A DNA stretch of 64,000 nucleotides from positions 806,001 to 870,000 of the forward strand of contig NZ_CP090642.1 in NCBI RefSeq assembly GCF_029633825.1, read 5' to 3'. The DNA is from Burkholderia contaminans. Its GTDB lineage: Bacteria; Pseudomonadota; Gammaproteobacteria; Burkholderiales; Burkholderiaceae. The translations under genes and the position numbers were made by a program. The notes under the pieces were generated by a model. The model was not told where the DNA came from. It saw only the letters and a program-made list of their open reading frames with translations, and ran no database searches. Below, one piece after another: positions 59,938 through 64,000 of this stretch. How positions within the stretch are numbered: position 1 is the stretch's first letter; the number at the start of each line of letters is the position of its first letter.

Positions 59938-60426
59938 ATGCGAACCGACGCACTCGACGGAAACGATCTCGACTACTGGTGTGCACGCGCGCTGTGCGCC
60001 GATGACGAAGACACGCTGAGTTTCACCGCCGTCGCGCCGCACGTGGTCGTGACGGCTGCATGCGACGCACTCAGGCGGCTCGACGCGTGTTTTGCACCGT
60101 CGGCGTCGTGGTCCGACGCGGGCGCGGTGCTCGACCGGGTCGACGATCTTCGAATCGCGCGGCACGGCGACGACGTCGAATGCGACGCGACCTTCGTCGA
60201 CGGCCCGTCCACCTGCGGCGCGCACGGGCGCGATGCGCGCGTGGCACTGCTGCGGGCGTTCGTGCGGGCACGCTTTGGCGACGAAATCGACGCACCGCCG
60301 CCGTTCCCGCACCGGATCGAACACGGTGCGGTGGTGCGCTGCGAGCCCGGCGTGCCGCTTCCCGAAACCGATGACGATCGAGCCACGGGCGACAGCACGG
60401 ATATCCGCTCGGTGCCGCGCATGTAA
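59938..60426 (+). CDS. Phage NinX/DUF2591-like protein
   Basis: The 162-residue protein has a pattern like the DUF2591/NinX family of phage proteins: LDYWCARALCADDEDTLSF near the start, ASWSDAGAVLDR in the middle, then VECDATFVDGPSTCGAHGRDARVALLRAFVRARFGDEID before a free tail. Start 59938 has GGAG seven bases upstream. No other phage gene is near. It may be a domesticated prophage remnant. Function unknown. Confidence 0.6.
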   Translation: MRTDALDGNDLDYWCARALCADDEDTLSFTAVAPHVVVTAACDALRRLDACFAPSASWSDAGAVLDRVDDLRIARHGDDVECDATFVDGPSTCGAHGRDARVALLRAFVRARFGDEIDAPPPFPHRIEHGAVVRCEPGVPLPETDDDRATGDSTDIRSVPRM

Positions 60427-60575
60427 GTGCATGCATGTACCCAGCAGTCATGTAAAAACGACAGTCCCCGCCGCCGCGGGTCTCCCGCCCGCCCTTGCCC
60501 CACGGGGAAACCACCCGGCAGGCACGCGCGTTGCGACGAACCGGCGTCATCGACTGCCGCCCCTACGCCCGCGCC

Positions 60576-63500
60576 ATGGACTCCACGCCGCCCTTTTCTC
60601 CGCACCTCTACTTCTGCGACGCCCGCCTCGTCGGGCCGCTCGACGCGTGGCCGCAGACGTTCGCGCATGTCGCCGGCATGGGCTTCGATCATGTGCTCGT
60701 CGGCGCGTTCTGGGCCGCGAGCATCGCCGGCTTTCCGCGCCACATAGCCGATTTCCACCGGCCGTCCCAATCGTTCGAGACAGGCGCGAGCGCGCTCGAA
60801 ACCTTCTCGCGGCTCGCCCAGCTCGCACACGGCCACGGGCTGCGCCTGCTGCTCGAAGTCGTGCCGGATCGGGTCGCGCGCGAGAACCCGCTGCGCGCCG
60901 AGCATCCGGACTGGTACGTCGAGCGCACGCACGACGACGCGCTGATCGATCCGCGCGGCACCGCGCACGCGGCGGATGTCGCCCACGCGAACCTCGGCGA
61001 TGAAGCCGCGCGCGACGCGCTGTCCGCGTGGTGGTGCAAGCACCTCGCCGCGTTCGCCGATGCGGGCGCGGCCGGCTTCCTGATCGACGCGCCGCATCAT
61101 CTGCCGGCCGGCTGGTGGCCCGGCTGGCGCGCAGCGCTGCGCCGTACCCGCCCGGACGTCGCGGTGCTCGCCGGCGTGCCCGGCCATGCGCGCGACGCGC
61201 TGGCGCAGCTCGAAGGCGCGGGGTTCGACGCGGTGTTTTCATCGGTACGCTGGTGGGATCTGCGCGCGCCGTGGTTCGTCGACGAACACCGGCTGCTGCG
61301 GCGCATCGGCTCCCCGATCGCGTTTCCCGACGCGTTCGACGGCGCGCGCCTCGCCGACGCCTGGCCCGACGCGCCGGATGACACCCTCGCCCGCGCCTAT
61401 CGCCGCGCGCTGTGGACTGCTGCCGCCGTCGGCACCGGCTGGCTCGTGCCAATGGGCTTCGAGCGCGGCGTCACGGTGCCGCTGATGGCGCGCGATGCCG
61501 ATGCGGCGCGCTACCGCGCCGCGTTCGAGCGCGCGCGCTTCGACCTGTCGGGCACCATCGCCGATGCGAACGCGTGGCGCCGCGCCACGCCCGTCGCGGC
61601 TGCGCGCGGCGAAATCGTGCAGTTGAGCGCGCCCGGCGCGCCGGCGACCGCGTTGCTGCGCGGCACCGGGCCATCGCTCGAACACGACGAAGCGGCGCTG
61701 CTGATCGCGTTGAATCCCGATCTCGACGCAGCGGTGACGGTCGACCCCGCGACGATCCTGCCCGGCGTGCCGGGCGGATTCACGCGCGTCGCCACGCACG
61801 ACGGCACGCAAGCCCACCCGCCGGCCGCGCTCGAACCGTTCACGCTCGACCCCGGCGCGTACGCGCTGCTGCCTGCGTGGCAGGCGCCACCCGTCACGAC
61901 ACGCCACGACGCCGCACGCGAGCGCGGCGTGCTGTCCGCGGCGCTCGCGGCCGACCGGATCGCGATCGAGCGCGTCGAGCCGTCGGTCGACGGCGGCCGC
62001 TTCGCGGTCAAGCGCGTGATCGGCGAGACGCTCGTGGTCCACGCATCGATCTTCACCGACGGGCACGCGCATCTCGCGGCCGCGCTGCAGTGGCGTGCCG
62101 CCGGCGACGACGACTGGCGCGAAATCCCTTTCGAAGCCGAACCGAACGACCGCTGGCGCGCGCGCGTCGCGCTCGATCGGCTCGGCCGCCATGAATTTCG
62201 CGTGATTGCCTGGCGCGACGACTGGGCATCGCTCGTCCACGATGTCGAGAAGAAACACGCGGCCGGCCAGGACGTGGCGCTCGAACTGCGCGAAGCGCAG
62301 CTGTTGCTCGCGACCGCGCTCAAGCTCGCCGATCCGCTCGATGCGCGCGCACTGACCCGGATGAAACGACTCGTCGCCGAATTCAAGGAAGCGCCGGCCG
62401 ACGCGCGGCTCGCGCAGCTCGGCGCGGCACCGCTCGCCGAAGCGTTCGCGGCGCTGCGCTACCGGCCGTTCGTCACGCACGACACGACGACCTTCCCGGT
62501 GGACGTCGAGCGCCGCGCGGCGCGCTTCTCCAGCTGGTACGAGATGTTTCCGCGCTCGGCGAGCGACGATCCGCACCGGCACGGCACGTTCGACGACGTG
62601 ATCGCCCACCTGCCGCGCATCCGCGACATGGGCTTCGACGTGCTGTATTTCCCGCCGATCCACCCGATCGGCACGACCGCGCGCAAGGGGCGCAACAACA
62701 GCCTGACGGCCGGCCCCGACGACGTCGGCAGCCCGTATGCGATCGGCTCGCCGGACGGCGGCCACACGGCCGTGCATCCGCAGCTCGGCACGCTCGACTC
62801 GTTCCGCACGCTGGTCGATGCCGCGCGCGGCCACGGGCTCGAGATCGCGCTCGATTTCGCGATCCAGTGCTCGCCCGACCATCCGTGGCTCGCCGCGCAT
62901 CCGGGCTGGTTCGCGTGGCGGCCCGACGGCTCGCTGCGCTTCGCGGAGAATCCGCCGAAGCGTTACCAGGACATCGTGAACCCCGATTTCTACGCGCCGG
63001 ACGCGCTGCCCGACCTGTGGCTCGCACTGCGCGACGCGGTGCTGTTCTGGGTCGACGCGGGCGTGCGGATCTTCCGCGTCGACAATCCGCACACGAAGCC
63101 GCTGCCGTTCTGGGCGTGGATGATCGACGACGTGCGCGGCCGGCACCCGGACGTCGTGTTCCTGTCCGAAGCATTCACGCGGCCGGGCATGATGTTCCGG
63201 CTCGCGAAAGTCGGGTTCTCGCAGTCGTACACGTACTTCACGTGGCGCGAGTCGAAACGCGACTTCATCGACTACCTGACCGAGCTGACGACCGGCCCCG
63301 CGCGCGACTTCTTCCGGCCGAACTTCTTCGTCAACACGCCCGACATCAATCCGCGCCACCTGCAGAACGCGCCGCGCACGCAGTTCGTGATCCGCGCGGC
63401 GCTCGCGGCGACGCTCTCCGGCTCGTGGGGCATGTATTCGGGCTTCGAGCTCGGCGAATCGGCCCCGCTGCCCGACAGCGAGGAATACGCGGACGCGGAG

Positions 63501-63968
63501 AAGTACGAGCTGCGGGCGCGCGACTGGAGCAAGGCCGCGCATATCGGCGCCGAGGTCGCGCGGCTGAACCGCGCGCGGCGCGCTAACCCGGCGCTGCAGA
63601 CCCATCTCGGCATCACGTTCGCCGACGCGGACAACGACACGGTGCTCGTGTTCGTGAAGGCGACGCCCGCGTTCGACAGCGTGGTCGTCGTCGCGATCAG
63701 CACCGATCCGTGGCATCCGCAGGTCGCGAATTTCACGCTCGATGCGTCGCTGTGGCGTGGCCTGGGGCTCGTTGACGGCGAACCGCTCGACGCGCTCGAA
63801 CAGGACGCCACGCATGCGGAAACCTGGCGAGGGCATCGCCAGTACGTCTCGCTCGATCCGCATGTGCGCCCGTATGCGATCTGGCGGCTCACGCCGTCTC
63901 CAGGCGCCGCGCGGGCGGCGGCGCGCGAACCGGGCGACGCCCGGCCCTCCTCGGGAGCCCATGGATGA
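60576..63968 (+). CDS. glgE: Alpha-1,4-glucan:maltose-1-phosphate maltosyltransferase with extra N-terminal GH13-like domain
   Basis: The 1,130-residue protein transfers maltose from maltose-1-phosphate to alpha-glucan chains. The C-terminal half (from about residue 460) is GlgE. FPPIHPIG and ALDFAIQCSPDHPW precede the nucleophile D836 in FRVDNPHTKP and the general acid E865 in FLSEAFTRP, 29 residues apart as in characterised GlgE. The first about 400 residues form another GH13-type barrel (GFDHVLVGAFWAASIAGF, LLLEVVPDRVA). It keeps D171 in FLIDAPHH, but the acid position reads LAGVPGH, so it looks inactive. The stop shares one base with the next ATG, probably treS of the same glucan pathway. 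Confidence 0.92.
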   Translation: MDSTPPFSPHLYFCDARLVGPLDAWPQTFAHVAGMGFDHVLVGAFWAASIAGFPRHIADFHRPSQSFETGASALETFSRLAQLAHGHGLRLLLEVVPDRVARENPLRAEHPDWYVERTHDDALIDPRGTAHAADVAHANLGDEAARDALSAWWCKHLAAFADAGAAGFLIDAPHHLPAGWWPGWRAALRRTRPDVAVLAGVPGHARDALAQLEGAGFDAVFSSVRWWDLRAPWFVDEHRLLRRIGSPIAFPDAFDGARLADAWPDAPDDTLARAYRRALWTAAAVGTGWLVPMGFERGVTVPLMARDADAARYRAAFERARFDLSGTIADANAWRRATPVAAARGEIVQLSAPGAPATALLRGTGPSLEHDEAALLIALNPDLDAAVTVDPATILPGVPGGFTRVATHDGTQAHPPAALEPFTLDPGAYALLPAWQAPPVTTRHDAARERGVLSAALAADRIAIERVEPSVDGGRFAVKRVIGETLVVHASIFTDGHAHLAAALQWRAAGDDDWREIPFEAEPNDRWRARVALDRLGRHEFRVIAWRDDWASLVHDVEKKHAAGQDVALELREAQLLLATALKLADPLDARALTRMKRLVAEFKEAPADARLAQLGAAPLAEAFAALRYRPFVTHDTTTFPVDVERRAARFSSWYEMFPRSASDDPHRHGTFDDVIAHLPRIRDMGFDVLYFPPIHPIGTTARKGRNNSLTAGPDDVGSPYAIGSPDGGHTAVHPQLGTLDSFRTLVDAARGHGLEIALDFAIQCSPDHPWLAAHPGWFAWRPDGSLRFAENPPKRYQDIVNPDFYAPDALPDLWLALRDAVLFWVDAGVRIFRVDNPHTKPLPFWAWMIDDVRGRHPDVVFLSEAFTRPGMMFRLAKVGFSQSYTYFTWRESKRDFIDYLTELTTGPARDFFRPNFFVNTPDINPRHLQNAPRTQFVIRAALAATLSGSWGMYSGFELGESAPLPDSEEYADAEKYELRARDWSKAAHIGAEVARLNRARRANPALQTHLGITFADADNDTVLVFVKATPAFDSVVVVAISTDPWHPQVANFTLDASLWRGLGLVDGEPLDALEQDATHAETWRGHRQYVSLDPHVRPYAIWRLTPSPGAARAAAREPGDARPSSGAHG

Positions 63969-64000
63969 TGAAACGCGAAGATTCCCTCGACGACGTGCGC
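63968..64000 (+). CDS. Start of the next gene (partial), possibly trehalose synthase treS
   Basis: Eleven codons (MKREDSLDDVR) begin at 63968, sharing one base with the glgE stop (TGATG), with GGGAG ten bases upstream. In Burkholderia the next gene after glgE is usually treS, which interconverts trehalose and maltose, but too little sequence is present to identify it. Confidence 0.45.
   Translation, partial: MKREDSLDDVR

Noticed and set aside
1..64000. tRNA or rRNA genes, insertion sequences, integrases
   Set aside because: None was found by eye; the only repeated structures are the adhesin repeats and short palindromes listed.

Overview
The window is high-GC DNA that looks like a Burkholderia replicon, most likely from the B. 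cepacia complex. The evidence is the codon use, a Gram-negative porin with SVTLYGVVDAG, a DUF2827-type glycosyltransferase, a chromosomal catB-catA-benABCD block, the sulfonate/sulfone genes and a two-domain GlgE. No rRNA, tRNA, CRISPR array, transposase or integrase was seen. Everything here is read by eye; family names rest on recognised motifs, not on searches.

Layout. 1-8719 (minus strand) is most of a giant autotransporter-type adhesin built from beta-strand repeats. Its 3' end lies off the window and one base is missing near 6590. An AT-rich leader (8720-9440) separates it from a two-gene molybdenum hydroxylase (9441-12428). A lower-GC glycosyltransferase (12705-13826) and a small membrane protein follow. 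From 14.8 to 27.9 kb lies a sulfur-scavenging region: a solitary sulfonate-type binding protein with a DUF3088 protein, a porin, a sulfite-dehydrogenase-like molybdoenzyme overlapping its cytochrome c, two flavin monooxygenases, an SfnB-like flavoprotein, a complete ABC importer and a TauD-like dioxygenase. The likely logic is import of organosulfur compounds, release of sulfite by oxygenases, and oxidation of excess sulfite in the periplasm.

28.0-35.0 kb holds a DKNYY-like protein, a short-chain dehydrogenase with a divergent AraC regulator, and a response regulator, hot-dog-fold protein and multi-pass sensor kinase that resemble Lqs/Phc/Cqs-type signalling parts. 35.3-42.2 kb is a run of small and single genes, including DUF1275, a ribbon-helix-helix protein, a spermidine-synthase-like enzyme, PhnA/YjdM, an HPr-like protein lacking the phosphorylated histidine, a GNAT enzyme, a FliT-like protein and an orphan OmpR-type regulator. 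42.3-44.4 kb pairs an exported beta-propeller protein with an exported creatininase-family protein.

44.6-51.2 kb is the benzoate-to-muconolactone operon on the minus strand, catB-catA-benA-benB-benC-benD plus a Rid-family gene. It sits behind a perfect 27-bp palindrome containing the BenM/CatM-type ATAC-N7-GTAT core, centred about 66 bp upstream of the inferred transcription start. catC and the LysR-type regulator are not adjacent. Beyond it are an amidase gene with an apparent 1-bp insertion near its 5' end, a LuxR-type regulator, a LysR/short-chain dehydrogenase divergent pair, an efflux-type MFS protein, a HAD phosphatase, three small proteins (one like phage NinX/DUF2591), and glgE. glgE overlaps by one base the start of another gene at the right edge, probably treS.
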